Assembly (NCBI GenBank): GCA_031258965.1
Contig: JAIRMC010000099.1
Coordinates: 1-64,000 of the forward strand
DNA length: 64,000 bases
From: Azoarcus sp.
GTDB lineage: Bacteria; Pseudomonadota; Gammaproteobacteria; Burkholderiales; Rhodocyclaceae
Reading direction: 5' to 3'
In this document: positions 13,115-22,007 of the stretch, one piece after another
Position numbering within the stretch: position 1 is the stretch's first letter
Layout of the letters: each line of letters starts with the position of its first letter
The notes under the pieces: generated by a model
Databases searched by the model: none
Seen by the model: only the letters and a program-made list of their open reading frames with translations
What the model was told of the DNA's origin: nothing
Translations under genes and position numbers: made by a program

Positions 13115-13624
13115 TTACCTGCCGCCGCCACGCAGACCGGCAAGCACGCCAAACGGCGATTCTCCACGCGCCCCGCCGTCCGTTTCCGCCCGGCGAGACA
13201 CGCCACAATCTTCATGCCGGGGCGCTATCGGCAGCGCGAGGATGATTTCATCCTCCAGCAGCGACAACACATCGACATCACCATCGACCTCGATCACATC
13301 GAACTCGTCGTTTTCCAGTTCATCGCGGGGCAAAACCTGCCCGGCGCGTACCGGCTGCAATACCGCATCAAGCGCCAGATCCCACGCCATGCCTTCAAGA
13401 CAACGCTGGCAACGCAACACCAGCCGTCCGGCCACGCCCAGATCGAGCCGCGGCCCGCCTTCAGCGTCGAGCCGTCCGGCAAGCCGCCAACGCACCGCGT
13501 CGACCCTCTCCGCGAGCCAATCGGCAAGACGGTTGAAATCCGCCACAGGCGTCTCGCCTTCCAGCACCCCGCCCTCGGCGGCGAACCGGAAAACGTCAGC
13601 GATGCGTTCCCGCGCCAGCGCCAT
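13115..13624 (-). CDS. yceD: YceD/DUF177 family protein
   Basis: Adjacent to rpmF; '[17 protein letters not shown]...' Cys motif and acidic '[27 protein letters not shown]'; start [11 protein letters not shown]. Confidence 0.85.
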   Translation of the reverse strand: MALARERIADVFRFAAEGGVLEGETPVADFNRLADWLAERVDAVRWRLAGRLDAEGGPRLDLGVAGRLVLRCQRCLEGMAWDLALDAVLQPVRAGQVLPRDELENDEFDVIEVDGDVDVLSLLEDEIILALPIAPRHEDCGVSRRAETDGGARGESPFGVLAGLRGGGR

Positions 13625-13721
13625 CTTGGAACCGCCCCGTGTCTTGCCCGGACATAGTCGGCGGATAATATTATCCTTCTCTGCCACTGTCAAAGCCTCC
13701 TGTTACGCCCGTGTCGACGCC

Positions 13722-14336
13722 ATGACCTCGCCCGCATCCTCTTTTCCCGGCCATCCCGCCCTCGTCCTTGCTTCCACCTCCATCTACCGCCGCCAGCTAC
13801 TCGAACGCTTCGGGCTGCCCTTCGAGATCCACGCCCCACACATCGACGAGACCCCCTTGCCCGGCGAAACGCCGCCCCGGCTCGCTGAACGGCTGGCGCT
13901 TGCCAAAGCCCGCGCCATCGCCCGCCAGCGGCCAGGCGCGCTCGTCATCGGCAGCGACCAGACCGCCTCACTCGGCGAGGAAATCTTCGGCAAGCCCGGC
14001 TCACTCGACAAAGCCGCCGCGCAACTGCGGCGCATGAGCGGCCAGGAGGCGCTCTTTCACACCGCCGTCGCCCTCATAGACGGACGCAACCACAAGGACA
14101 AGGAACAATGCGAAACCGTCCAGACCCGCGTGCGCTTCCGCAAACTGGGCGAGGACGAAATCCGCCGCTATCTCGAACGCGAACCCGCCCTCGACTGTGC
14201 CGGCAGCGCCAAATGCGAAGGGCTAGGCATCGCGCTTCTTGATGTACTTTCCGGCGACGATCCCACCGCTCTCATCGGCCTGCCCCTGATCGCGCTCGCC
14301 CGCATGCTGCGCGCGGCGGGGCTGGCGCTGCCGTGA
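13722..14336 (+). CDS. maf: Maf-family nucleotide pyrophosphatase
   Basis: ALVLASTSIYRRQLLERFGLPFEIHAPHIDETP; ALVIGSDQTA; CAGSAKCEGLGIALL; MTSPASS start inside ORF 12984..14336. Confidence 0.93.
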   Translation: MTSPASSFPGHPALVLASTSIYRRQLLERFGLPFEIHAPHIDETPLPGETPPRLAERLALAKARAIARQRPGALVIGSDQTASLGEEIFGKPGSLDKAAAQLRRMSGQEALFHTAVALIDGRNHKDKEQCETVQTRVRFRKLGEDEIRRYLEREPALDCAGSAKCEGLGIALLDVLSGDDPTALIGLPLIALARMLRAAGLALP

Positions 14337-15079
14337 GCGCCGCGCCGGATGCCCGCCCCGTCAGCGGAATACCGGGCGCGCTCGTCCTCCTCCCCGTCGC
14401 TTTGGGCGACGCGCCATGGCGGGATTTCCTCCCCGCCGCCGTCCAGCAGCGCGCCACGCACATCCGCCACTTCATCGTCGAAAACGCCCGCGCCGCCCGC
14501 GCCCACCTGAAACGGCTGGATTTTCCCGGCACACTGCGCGACGCCGACATTCGAGAACTCCCCGCCGATGCGAGCGAGGATGCACTCGATGCCTTGCTCG
14601 CCCCCACACGCGCGGGCGAGGACATTGGTCTCATGTCGGACGCGGGCTGCCCCGCCGTCGCCGACCCTGGCGCAAAACTCGTCGCCCGTGCGCACGCCCT
14701 CGGGCTACGGGTCGTCCCGCTGGTCGGTCCTTCGTCGGTTCTCCTTGGACTCATGGGTTCCGGCCTGAACGGCCAGAGCTTCGCCTTCCACGGCTACCTG
14801 CCGGTCGCCGGCGAGGCCCGCGATCGCCAGTTGCGCGGTCTCGAAGACGAATCCCGCCGCCTTGGGCGCACACAAATCTTCATCGAAACGCCCTACCGCA
14901 ACGAACGCCTGTTCGCCGCCTTGCTCCGCGTCTGCCAGCCGCGCACCCGGCTATGCATCGCGCGCGACCTTGCCGCCGCCGGCGAATACCTGCGCACACT
15001 CACTATTGCCGATTGGCGCAAAACCCCGCCGCCCGCACTCGCCAAACGGCCTGTATTGTTCTTGTTGCTGGCGCAATGA
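14333..15079 (+). CDS. SAM-dependent methyltransferase, tetrapyrrole methylase/RsmI-like family
   Basis: EDIGLMSDAGCPAVADPGAKLVARAHALGLRVVPLVGPSSVLLGLMGSGLNGQSFAFHGYLP. Confidence 0.85.
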   Translation: MSAAPDARPVSGIPGALVLLPVALGDAPWRDFLPAAVQQRATHIRHFIVENARAARAHLKRLDFPGTLRDADIRELPADASEDALDALLAPTRAGEDIGLMSDAGCPAVADPGAKLVARAHALGLRVVPLVGPSSVLLGLMGSGLNGQSFAFHGYLPVAGEARDRQLRGLEDESRRLGRTQIFIETPYRNERLFAALLRVCQPRTRLCIARDLAAAGEYLRTLTIADWRKTPPPALAKRPVLFLLLAQ

Positions 15080-15124
15080 GCGCCCGCCGGGGGGGCATAT
15101 CCAGCCAGGCCTTCCGCGAAATTT

Positions 15125-15343
<219 letters not shown>

Positions 15344-15399
15344 TCGGAGAGTTCCGGAGTATAGGGAATTCACCGCCCGATAGCAAGAGACGAGCGCCA

Positions 15400-15610
15400 C
15401 ATTGCCAAGACGGTATCTCTCGGTAGCCCATTGGCCCATTGCCCCCCAGGTAACAAGTCGCCAGGCCCGCCGCCACGCCAAGGGCGATGTCGGCGAGGCC
15501 GCCATGGACGAAAGCCCGTCCTGCGATAACGATGCCGACCCGGTAATCGTGCGGCAAGTCCTGGTGCGGGAGCATTTGCCAGAATTCCCCGGTCACCTCG
15601 CGCCGCAGCA
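15400..15610 (-). pseudogene. Decayed fragment of an ABC transporter permease, paralogous to the permease at 19987..20841
   Basis: 'VTGEFWQMLPHQDLPHDYRVGIVIAGRAFVHGGLADIALGVAAGLA' versus 'VAGEFWQMLLHQNLLHDFWVSIAIVGQAFVYGSLIGIALGVAAGLS'; nucleotide similarity with about 20490-20640. Confidence 0.85.
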
Positions 15611-15749
15611 TGACAGCATGGCAGCGTTGCATAAACCGCACAGATTGCGCCGTAACGGCGGGGTTTGGGACCGTCCATTCAAAAAAACTGCTCCTTTGCA
15701 TAAAAAACAGCTACCCTCCGCATGTGGGCAAGACGAGAACGCTGTGCGT

Positions 15750-15980
15750 AACGTCCGGAAGATCTTTCGTAATGCCTGGAAAACCTTCCATGACGTCTGG
15801 AAGATTTTTCGTAATATCCGGAAAGCTTTTCGTAACGTCTGGAAGATTTTTCGTAATGTCCGGAAGATTTTTCGTAACGTCCGGAAAATCTTCTGTAACG
15901 TCCGGAAAGTTTTTCGTAACGTCCTGAAAATCTTCCGTAACGTCCGGAGCGCCATGCGTGACGCCCGCAAACCCCTTGTT
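15750..15980. repeat. 21-bp tandem repeat array, about 10-11 units, consensus AACGTCCGGAAGATTTTTCGT
   Basis: Units at 15750, 15771, 15792, 15813, 15834, 15855, 15876, 15897, 15918, 15939 and a degenerate one at 15960; constant 21-bp period. Confidence 0.95.
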
Positions 15981-16012
15981 AATCAACCCTCCGACATCAA
16001 GGAGATACGCAA

Positions 16013-16732
16013 ATGGCTCTGAACAAAGACTGGTTGCCCACCACTGAAGACGGCCTCATCAAGCTGATGGCCGTCTGGTCGACAAAGCTGGCGAACGCCA
16101 GCCTTCAGACGGCCTATGGCTGGGTGGCAACAGAATGCACGTCAACCATCGCCACCATTACCGCTTTCAACACCGCCTACGCCACCTACCACACGACACC
16201 GACGGAGACCAACCGGATTGCCAAGGACGATGTTAAAAAGGCGGCCATTGCGGCGATGAGGAAGTTTGCCGCCGAGCGCATCCGCTTCAACGCCAAAATG
16301 ACCCCCGCGCAGCGCAAGGAGCTGGGCGTGCGCACACGCGACACCGAACCCACCCCCATTCCCCCGCCCAGCGCGCAGGCCGAGGCCGACATCACCTGGC
16401 CGGCCCGGCACACGCTTAAACTGGCCCTGCGTGCCGTGCCCGGCACCCCGCCCGGCCCGCATCACAGCGATTACGGCTACCGGATCTACTACGGCGTGAT
16501 GCCCCCCGGCGGCGCAAGCGTAGAGGCGGCGACTGGCCCGAAGCGCGAACTGATGAAAGCGCCCGTCTCCGGCGACGAGTTGCCGCACAGCCGCTTCACC
16601 CGCCGCCAGAGCGACACCTTCGACTTCGAGCAGGCCGACAGCGGCAAGACGGCATACTTTTGCATCCGCTTCGAGAATGCCAAAGGCGAGCCGGGGCCGT
16701 GGGGGCCGATGCTCTCGGCGGTGATTTCGTGA
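16013..16732 (+). CDS. Hypothetical protein, possible fibronectin-III-like C-terminal domain
   Basis: AAGGAG RBS just upstream; 'MTPAQRKELGVRTRDTEPTPIPPP' linker then beta-rich 'GYRIYYGVMPP...TAYFCIRFENAKGEPGPWGPMLSAVIS'. Confidence 0.75.
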   Translation: MALNKDWLPTTEDGLIKLMAVWSTKLANASLQTAYGWVATECTSTIATITAFNTAYATYHTTPTETNRIAKDDVKKAAIAAMRKFAAERIRFNAKMTPAQRKELGVRTRDTEPTPIPPPSAQAEADITWPARHTLKLALRAVPGTPPGPHHSDYGYRIYYGVMPPGGASVEAATGPKRELMKAPVSGDELPHSRFTRRQSDTFDFEQADSGKTAYFCIRFENAKGEPGPWGPMLSAVIS

Positions 16733-16780
16733 AAAGGATTGCCCGCCCATCGGTTAATACGCGGCATGCGCTTCCGTGAC

Positions 16781-16824
16781 GCCCGTCACGCACAACGCAG
16801 CAGCCCGTCACGCACAACGCAGCA
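16781..16824. repeat. 22-bp perfect tandem duplication (GCCCGTCACGCACAACGCAGCA x2)
   Basis: Two identical adjacent copies 16781-16802 and 16803-16824, immediately upstream of the 16849 start. Confidence 0.95.
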
Positions 16825-16848
16825 CTTTTTACTCAGGAGGGAAACACC

Positions 16849-17241
16849 ATGCCATCACCGGGCGCGTACTGGATTTTTGATCTTCACGACGGGCGGTTTT
16901 ACCGGCCCATCAACTTCGGGGCAAGCTATCCGACCTACTCTGGATCGCCCGGCCATGTGAACAATCCCGGTTACGAAACCGTGGCACATAACGGCCCTAT
17001 CCCGCGCGGAATGTGGCGAATGGTTGACTGGAAACGGGTTTCCAATGACGGAAATAAAACAAACGTTATTGTCCTTGCCCCCGAGCCGGGAACCCGTGCA
17101 TACGGGCGCGACAACTTTCTTATCCACGGTGATAACGCTCAAATGAACCAGTCCGCCTCAAAGGGCTGCATCATCATCAACGGCGCATCAAACAGGTGGA
17201 ACATATGGCAATCTGGCGTCAGGCTCATCCGGGTGCAATGA
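16849..17241 (+). CDS. Tlde1-domain-like protein (DUF2778, L,D-transpeptidase-fold putative T6SS effector)
   Basis: 'WIFDLHDGRFYRPINFGASYPTYSG' and 'DNFLIHGDNAQMNQSASKGCIIIN' (His ... Ser-x-Gly-Cys catalytic motif); AGGAGG RBS. Confidence 0.75.
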   Translation: MPSPGAYWIFDLHDGRFYRPINFGASYPTYSGSPGHVNNPGYETVAHNGPIPRGMWRMVDWKRVSNDGNKTNVIVLAPEPGTRAYGRDNFLIHGDNAQMNQSASKGCIIINGASNRWNIWQSGVRLIRVQ

Positions 17242-17822
17242 TGAAAAACATTCTTTTGCCAAGCCTCGCGGCGCTGCTTGCCGCGTGTTCCGCCGTGCCG
17301 GAACCCGTTTCAGAAGATCAGACGCGCTTTGAGCTGGATCGGGCGCGTTTTGAGCGGCTTATGGTCCGTGCGGATGAAGAACTGCTGATGCAGGAACTGG
17401 CCTGCCGTGCCCAGGCGTGGGTTGCGGGAAAGACCAATGAGGAAAAAAATGAAGCATCAGCCCGCTGCCCGGACGTCGCGGAATTTGCGATGGGTAGCCT
17501 GGGCCTGAACCGCAGCCCCGCTGTTGCGGAATCACTGGCGCGTTTAACGGCCTTGCGGCTGGACGCGAGCGTCGCCGAAGGCCGGGCCTGCCTGAGCATC
17601 AGACGCGGGAAAGAGGTGCTGCCATTTTTGAAAAAGCTTAACCTGACCCATGTGCAGGGAGAATGTATGGCACTACTGTTGAATGTACAGGGGTATCGAG
17701 ACTACAAGGATGTAAAGCCGGAGAACGTGTGCAATACAGAGGCCGATATCGCCCAAATCCGCGACGAGTTCATCAAACGCATCGAAGCGGGTGAACAGTG
17801 CTGGCCATGGTTGTTCGACTAA
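17238..17822 (+). CDS. Lipoprotein, candidate immunity protein to the upstream Tlde1-like gene
   Basis: MMKNILLPSLAALLAACSAVPE (lipobox LAAC); ATGA overlap with the upstream gene. Confidence 0.65.
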   Translation: MMKNILLPSLAALLAACSAVPEPVSEDQTRFELDRARFERLMVRADEELLMQELACRAQAWVAGKTNEEKNEASARCPDVAEFAMGSLGLNRSPAVAESLARLTALRLDASVAEGRACLSIRRGKEVLPFLKKLNLTHVQGECMALLLNVQGYRDYKDVKPENVCNTEADIAQIRDEFIKRIEAGEQCWPWLFD

Positions 17823-17904
17823 CCTGATGCGGCTGCGCTCACTGGGTTTGCGGATCACATCGCCATGCTCCCCTGATCCCCCCCCGCCTGCTTGGCAACG
17901 GCCG

Positions 17905-19092
17905 TCAGGAATAAAACGTGGGCGTGGGCGCCGTCTCGTTGATGATCCAGTTGCCCAATTGCTGGATTTTGTAATCCACCGGGTCGTGCAGGGTTTGGGT
18001 GCGCAGGTTGCGCCAGAAGCGGTCGAAGGCCAGGGCATTGGTGGTGGCGCGCGCGCCGAGCGGCTCGAAGATGCGGCTGGCGATTTCCAGGCCGGCCTGG
18101 GTCGTGGCGACCTTGGCGGTGGCGATGACGAGGGCGAATTCGCCACGCTCGGCGGCGGTGAGGGCTTCGGCCTTGGCCCAGACGGCGTCGATCCGCGCGT
18201 TGGCTTGTTCGGTGAGGGCGCGCGCGCCTTCCAGCTTGACCCACAGCTCGCCGAAGTGGCGCAGGACGAAGGGGTCGGTTTGCACGGTGGGGGCGAGCGA
18301 CTCGAACCATGGGCGCGTTTCTTTCCGGCGCAGGTAGTCCGCCGCCGCCTGGAAAGCGCCTTCGGCGATGGAGAGGAACAGGTTGGCGAAGACGAGTTGC
18401 CCGATCAGGCCGCGGATGCTGGCGAAAGGGGTCGCCAACGGGCCGGGGTCGAGGAAGATTTCATCCTTGTGCACGATGACGCGCTCGAAGGCGACGCTGC
18501 CGCTGTCGGTCTGGCGCTGTCCGATGTTGTCCCAATCGTCGCGGATGACGATGCCTTCCCGCCGGGTGGGAAGGGCGGCGACGAAAAGGCGGCCTTCCGG
18601 GCGGTTTTCCAGCGCGGAGACGATGAGGAGATCAGAGTCCTTTGCGCCGGAGGCGAAGGTCTTGACGCCGTTCCATTCGTAATTGCCGTCCGCGCCCTGG
18701 CGGGCAATGACGTCGCGGTTGAGCGGGTTCAGGGCGTTGCCCCAGAACCAGTTGTTTTCCGCGCTTTGGCGATGCAGGTTCGTCCATTGTTCGCGGCTGC
18801 CGAAAAGGCGCGCGGTGGCGAGCAGGTAGTAATGGAAGCTGAAAAGATGGGCAAGCGAGCTGTCAGCGCGGGCGATTTCACGGACAAGGCCGATGGCTTC
18901 CAGCCAGCTTCCGCCGGCGCCGCCAAGTTCCTTGGCGATGGTGAAGTTGAGCAGGCCGCTTTCACGCAGGGCGTTTCTTTCCGCCAGGGGCGTGCCGCCC
19001 TGGCGGTCGCGGGCGGCGGCCGTGCGGGCGAAGCCGGCGGCGAGCGCCTTGGCGGTGTCGAGTGCGGCGGCGGGTGATAGGGGCGTGGTCAT
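17905..19092 (-). CDS. Acyl-CoA dehydrogenase-fold flavin monooxygenase (SfnB/DszC-like)
   Basis: ELGGAGGSWLEAIGLVREIARADSSLAHLF; NALNPLNRDVIARQ...GVKTFASGAKDSDLLIVSA; sulfonate gene neighbourhood. Confidence 0.8.
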   Translation of the reverse strand: MTTPLSPAAALDTAKALAAGFARTAAARDRQGGTPLAERNALRESGLLNFTIAKELGGAGGSWLEAIGLVREIARADSSLAHLFSFHYYLLATARLFGSREQWTNLHRQSAENNWFWGNALNPLNRDVIARQGADGNYEWNGVKTFASGAKDSDLLIVSALENRPEGRLFVAALPTRREGIVIRDDWDNIGQRQTDSGSVAFERVIVHKDEIFLDPGPLATPFASIRGLIGQLVFANLFLSIAEGAFQAAADYLRRKETRPWFESLAPTVQTDPFVLRHFGELWVKLEGARALTEQANARIDAVWAKAEALTAAERGEFALVIATAKVATTQAGLEIASRIFEPLGARATTNALAFDRFWRNLRTQTLHDPVDYKIQQLGNWIINETAPTPTFYS

Positions 19093-19163
19093 GGCGGTTC
19101 TCCCGAAGGTTCCTGGTGTGAAAACGGGGTTGAAAAGGGCCTGGCCGAAAAATGGCGCGGCGC

Positions 19164-19946
19164 TCAGGCGGCGATGGGCAAGGCTTCCGCGCGCATGCCC
19201 ATCGCCTTGAAAATATAGCGGCGGATTTCGCCAAAGGCGTGACTGGCGCGATCGCGGGGAAGCGGCAGTTCAATCGGGATTTCTTCCAGCACGCGGCCAG
19301 GGTTGCCGCTCATGACGATGACGCGGTTGCTGAGGAAGATGGCTTCTTCCACGTCGTGTGTGACGAGGATCATGCTCACGCCTTCCGCGCGCCAGATGCG
19401 TTGCAGTTCTTCTTGCAGGCGGATGCGGGTGAGGGCGTCCAGCGCGCCCAAGGGTTCGTCGAGCAGGAGGATTTCCGGCTGGTTGACAAGTCCGCGCGCG
19501 ATGGCCGCGCGTTGGGCCATGCCGCCGGAGAGCTGGTGCGGCCAGGCTTTTTCAAAGCTGGAAAGCCCTACGATTTCGACGTGTTCCCGGACGGCCCTGG
19601 CTTTGGCCTCCGGCGCTTGGGGGGCGTTTTCCAGTGCCAGGGCGATGTTTTGTTCGAGCGTCAGCCACGGCAGCAGGCGGTGATCCTGGAAGACGATGCC
19701 GCGCTTGAGGTTGGCACCGTGGATGCGCTCGCCGTGCAGGAGGATTTCCCCCCGGTAGTCGCTATCCAGTCCGAGGATGAGCCGCAGCAGGGTGGATTTG
19801 CCGCAGCCGGAGGGGCCGACGATGGAGATGAAAGCGCCGGGTTCCACGGTCAGGCTGGCATCGGCGAGCGCTTGCAGCCGGGGGTGGCCGGGGATGTCGT
19901 AGAACTTGGAAACTTGGCGGACTTCCAGCAATCCGGTTCTGCTCAT
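19164..19946 (-). CDS. ABC transporter ATP-binding protein, nitrate/sulfonate/taurine type
   Basis: GPSGCGKSTLLRLILGLDSDYRGEI; LSGGMAQRAAIARGLVNQPEILLLDEPLGALDALTR. Confidence 0.92.
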   Translation of the reverse strand: MSRTGLLEVRQVSKFYDIPGHPRLQALADASLTVEPGAFISIVGPSGCGKSTLLRLILGLDSDYRGEILLHGERIHGANLKRGIVFQDHRLLPWLTLEQNIALALENAPQAPEAKARAVREHVEIVGLSSFEKAWPHQLSGGMAQRAAIARGLVNQPEILLLDEPLGALDALTRIRLQEELQRIWRAEGVSMILVTHDVEEAIFLSNRVIVMSGNPGRVLEEIPIELPLPRDRASHAFGEIRRYIFKAMGMRAEALPIAA

Positions 19947-19986
19947 GGGCGTGGTTCCTCCTTTCGGTTTTGTGGGCGTGGCCCTG

Positions 19987-20841
19987 TCAGCCCTCGAATC
20001 CCGCCTTCCAGCGCAGGAGCCTACGTTGCAGGATCAGCATGCCGCGGTCGATGGCGAAGCCGACGAGGCCGATGAGTACCATGCAAACCAGCAGTTGGCC
20101 GGTGAGCAGCAAGCCCTGGGCGCGGAAGATCAGGAAGCCCAGCCCTTCCAGCCCGCTCAATCCTTCGGCGATGACGACGAGCGCCCACGCTAGCCCGGCG
20201 GAGTAGCGCAGGGAGACGGTGAGGCTGGGGGTGATGGCCGGGAAGATGATTTTCCTGATGAGTTGCCGCCGGGTGAGGTTGAACGCGCCCGCGAGTTCGA
20301 TGTAGTTTTTGTCGACGCCGCGAATGCCTTGCAGCACGTTGAGGAATACGGGGAAGAACACCGATTTGGCGATGACGAGGATCTTGGCGGGCGCGCCCAG
20401 CCCCAGCCAGAGCACGATGAGCGGCAGCCAGGCTACGCTGGGGATGTGCCGCAAGGTGTTCAGGGTGGGGCCGAAGAAGAGTTCGACCCTGCGCGACAGG
20501 CCCGCCGCCACGCCAAGGGCGATGCCGATGAGGCTGCCATAGACGAAAGCCTGTCCGACGATGGCGATGCTGACCCAGAAATCGTGCAGCAAGTTCTGGT
20601 GCAGGAGCATTTGCCAGAATTCCCCCGCGACCTTGGCGGGCGGCGGCAGGAAAACCGGGTCGATCCATTCGCGGGTGGAGGCGGTTTGCCAGAACCCCAG
20701 GATGATGAGCGGCAGGAGCAGGCCGATATATTGCTGCGCTTGCACGAAGGCCTTGCCCGCGCGGAGAAGCGCGCCAAACCCCGCGCGCCCACGGCCTTTC
20801 CAGCCAATGGGGTGGGCGTATGCCTGGGTTTCAGTGTTCAT
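19987..20841 (-). CDS. ABC transporter permease (SsuC/TauC type)
   Basis: GEFWQMLLHQNLLHDFWVSIAIVGQAFVYGSLIGIALGVAAGL; SLRYSAGLAWALVVIAEGLSGLEGLGFLI. Confidence 0.92.
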   Translation of the reverse strand: MNTETQAYAHPIGWKGRGRAGFGALLRAGKAFVQAQQYIGLLLPLIILGFWQTASTREWIDPVFLPPPAKVAGEFWQMLLHQNLLHDFWVSIAIVGQAFVYGSLIGIALGVAAGLSRRVELFFGPTLNTLRHIPSVAWLPLIVLWLGLGAPAKILVIAKSVFFPVFLNVLQGIRGVDKNYIELAGAFNLTRRQLIRKIIFPAITPSLTVSLRYSAGLAWALVVIAEGLSGLEGLGFLIFRAQGLLLTGQLLVCMVLIGLVGFAIDRGMLILQRRLLRWKAGFEG

Positions 20842-20861
20842 GCGCGCTTTTCCGTTCCGGC

Positions 20862-21956
20862 TCAGAAATAGATGGAATATTCGCCGCCCACGAAGAAACG
20901 GCCATCAATGAATTTATCGATTTGCTCGTCGCTCAGGTTGCGCTCCGCGAGGATGTCGTCGCCGTTGGCGATGTACCATTTCTGGAAGTTGCGGATCGCC
21001 GCACGGGCGCGGCCGGCGTTGGGTTCGCCCGCCATGAATTCCCATTGTCCGGGGTGGGTGATCTGGAACCGGGCAACTTCGATGGGCACGCGCGTTTCCT
21101 TGGCGACGATGGCCGCCGCTTCTTCGACATGGTCGTATGCCCATTCGCGGGTGCGTTCCCGCGCTTCGAGGAAGGCTTTGACGACTTTCGGGTATTTCCC
21201 GGCGAAATCGCGGCGGGCGAAATAGGTGACGCGCCCGGCATTGTTGACGTAGATGCCGTCATCGGGCGAGCGCCCGATGACTTTGAGTTTGCCCGAAAGC
21301 CACGGCCCGGTGAATTGCCCCGCCGCGAGGTGCGCCGCCGTGGCGTCCGTCGCGCCGGAGATGACGGCGGAGATGGCCACCGAGGGGTTGTCGACGGATT
21401 CGTAACGCACCCGGCCTTTCTTGGTGCGCGAATCGAATGGCAATCCGGCCTTGTTGAGAATCTCGAAAGGCGACGACCAATAGCAGCTGATGCGGCTGCT
21501 GCCGAACTTCTTGCCGTCCAGGTCGCGCACGGTATTGATGGATTTGTTGTCGGCGCGCGCCAGGATCGGAGCGCGATAACGGTTGGAAGGCTCGGAGATC
21601 CAGATGATGACGCCATCCAGTCCATTGGCGCGGTGCACCGTCGCCGGATAGACCATGCGTTGCGCGATGGCGATCGCGCCGCCGCCCACGGCGGCCGCTT
21701 CCGCGCCCAGCAGTTCGGCCGCGCCGGAGGCGATGAGGTTGACTTTGGTTGTGCCGATCTTGTCGAAGGCGTCCTTGAAGAAGCCGCGTTCCCTGGCGAC
21801 AACTGTCCATGGGGACAATTGCAGGTTGATGGCGGGGAGTACGCTGGCGGTTTCATCGGCGCCTTGCGCACTCGCGCACAAGGCGGCGGCCCCGAACGCC
21901 AGGATGCCTTTTACGGTGTTTTGCCAAGCGTGCCGGATGTTCAGTTGGATGTTCAT
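20862..21956 (-). CDS. ABC transporter substrate-binding protein, sulfonate/nitrate-type
   Basis: Signal peptide; 'SGAAELLGAEAAAVGGGAIAIAQRMVYPATVHRANGLDGVIIWISEPSNRYRAPILARADNKSINTVRDLDGKKFG'. Confidence 0.82.
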   Translation of the reverse strand: MNIQLNIRHAWQNTVKGILAFGAAALCASAQGADETASVLPAINLQLSPWTVVARERGFFKDAFDKIGTTKVNLIASGAAELLGAEAAAVGGGAIAIAQRMVYPATVHRANGLDGVIIWISEPSNRYRAPILARADNKSINTVRDLDGKKFGSSRISCYWSSPFEILNKAGLPFDSRTKKGRVRYESVDNPSVAISAVISGATDATAAHLAAGQFTGPWLSGKLKVIGRSPDDGIYVNNAGRVTYFARRDFAGKYPKVVKAFLEARERTREWAYDHVEEAAAIVAKETRVPIEVARFQITHPGQWEFMAGEPNAGRARAAIRNFQKWYIANGDDILAERNLSDEQIDKFIDGRFFVGGEYSIYF

Positions 21957-22007
21957 TATGGAAAAGCTCCTGTCCTGTTGGAAATGGAATGCGGAAATAC
22001 GCGCTAG

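Noticed and set aside
12984-13721. N-terminal 246-aa extension of the maf ORF
   Set aside because: Overlaps rpmF/yceD in antisense; Maf starts at MTSPASSFPGHPALVLAST (13722).
15750-15980. CRISPR array
   Set aside because: Units are directly abutting 21-mers with no unique spacers, and there are no cas genes.
17791-19077. Long plus-strand ORF over the DszC-like gene, and similar long antisense ORFs at 8832..10730, 22395..23948 and 39540..41264
   Set aside because: Antisense to well-supported genes; composition reflects GC3 bias.
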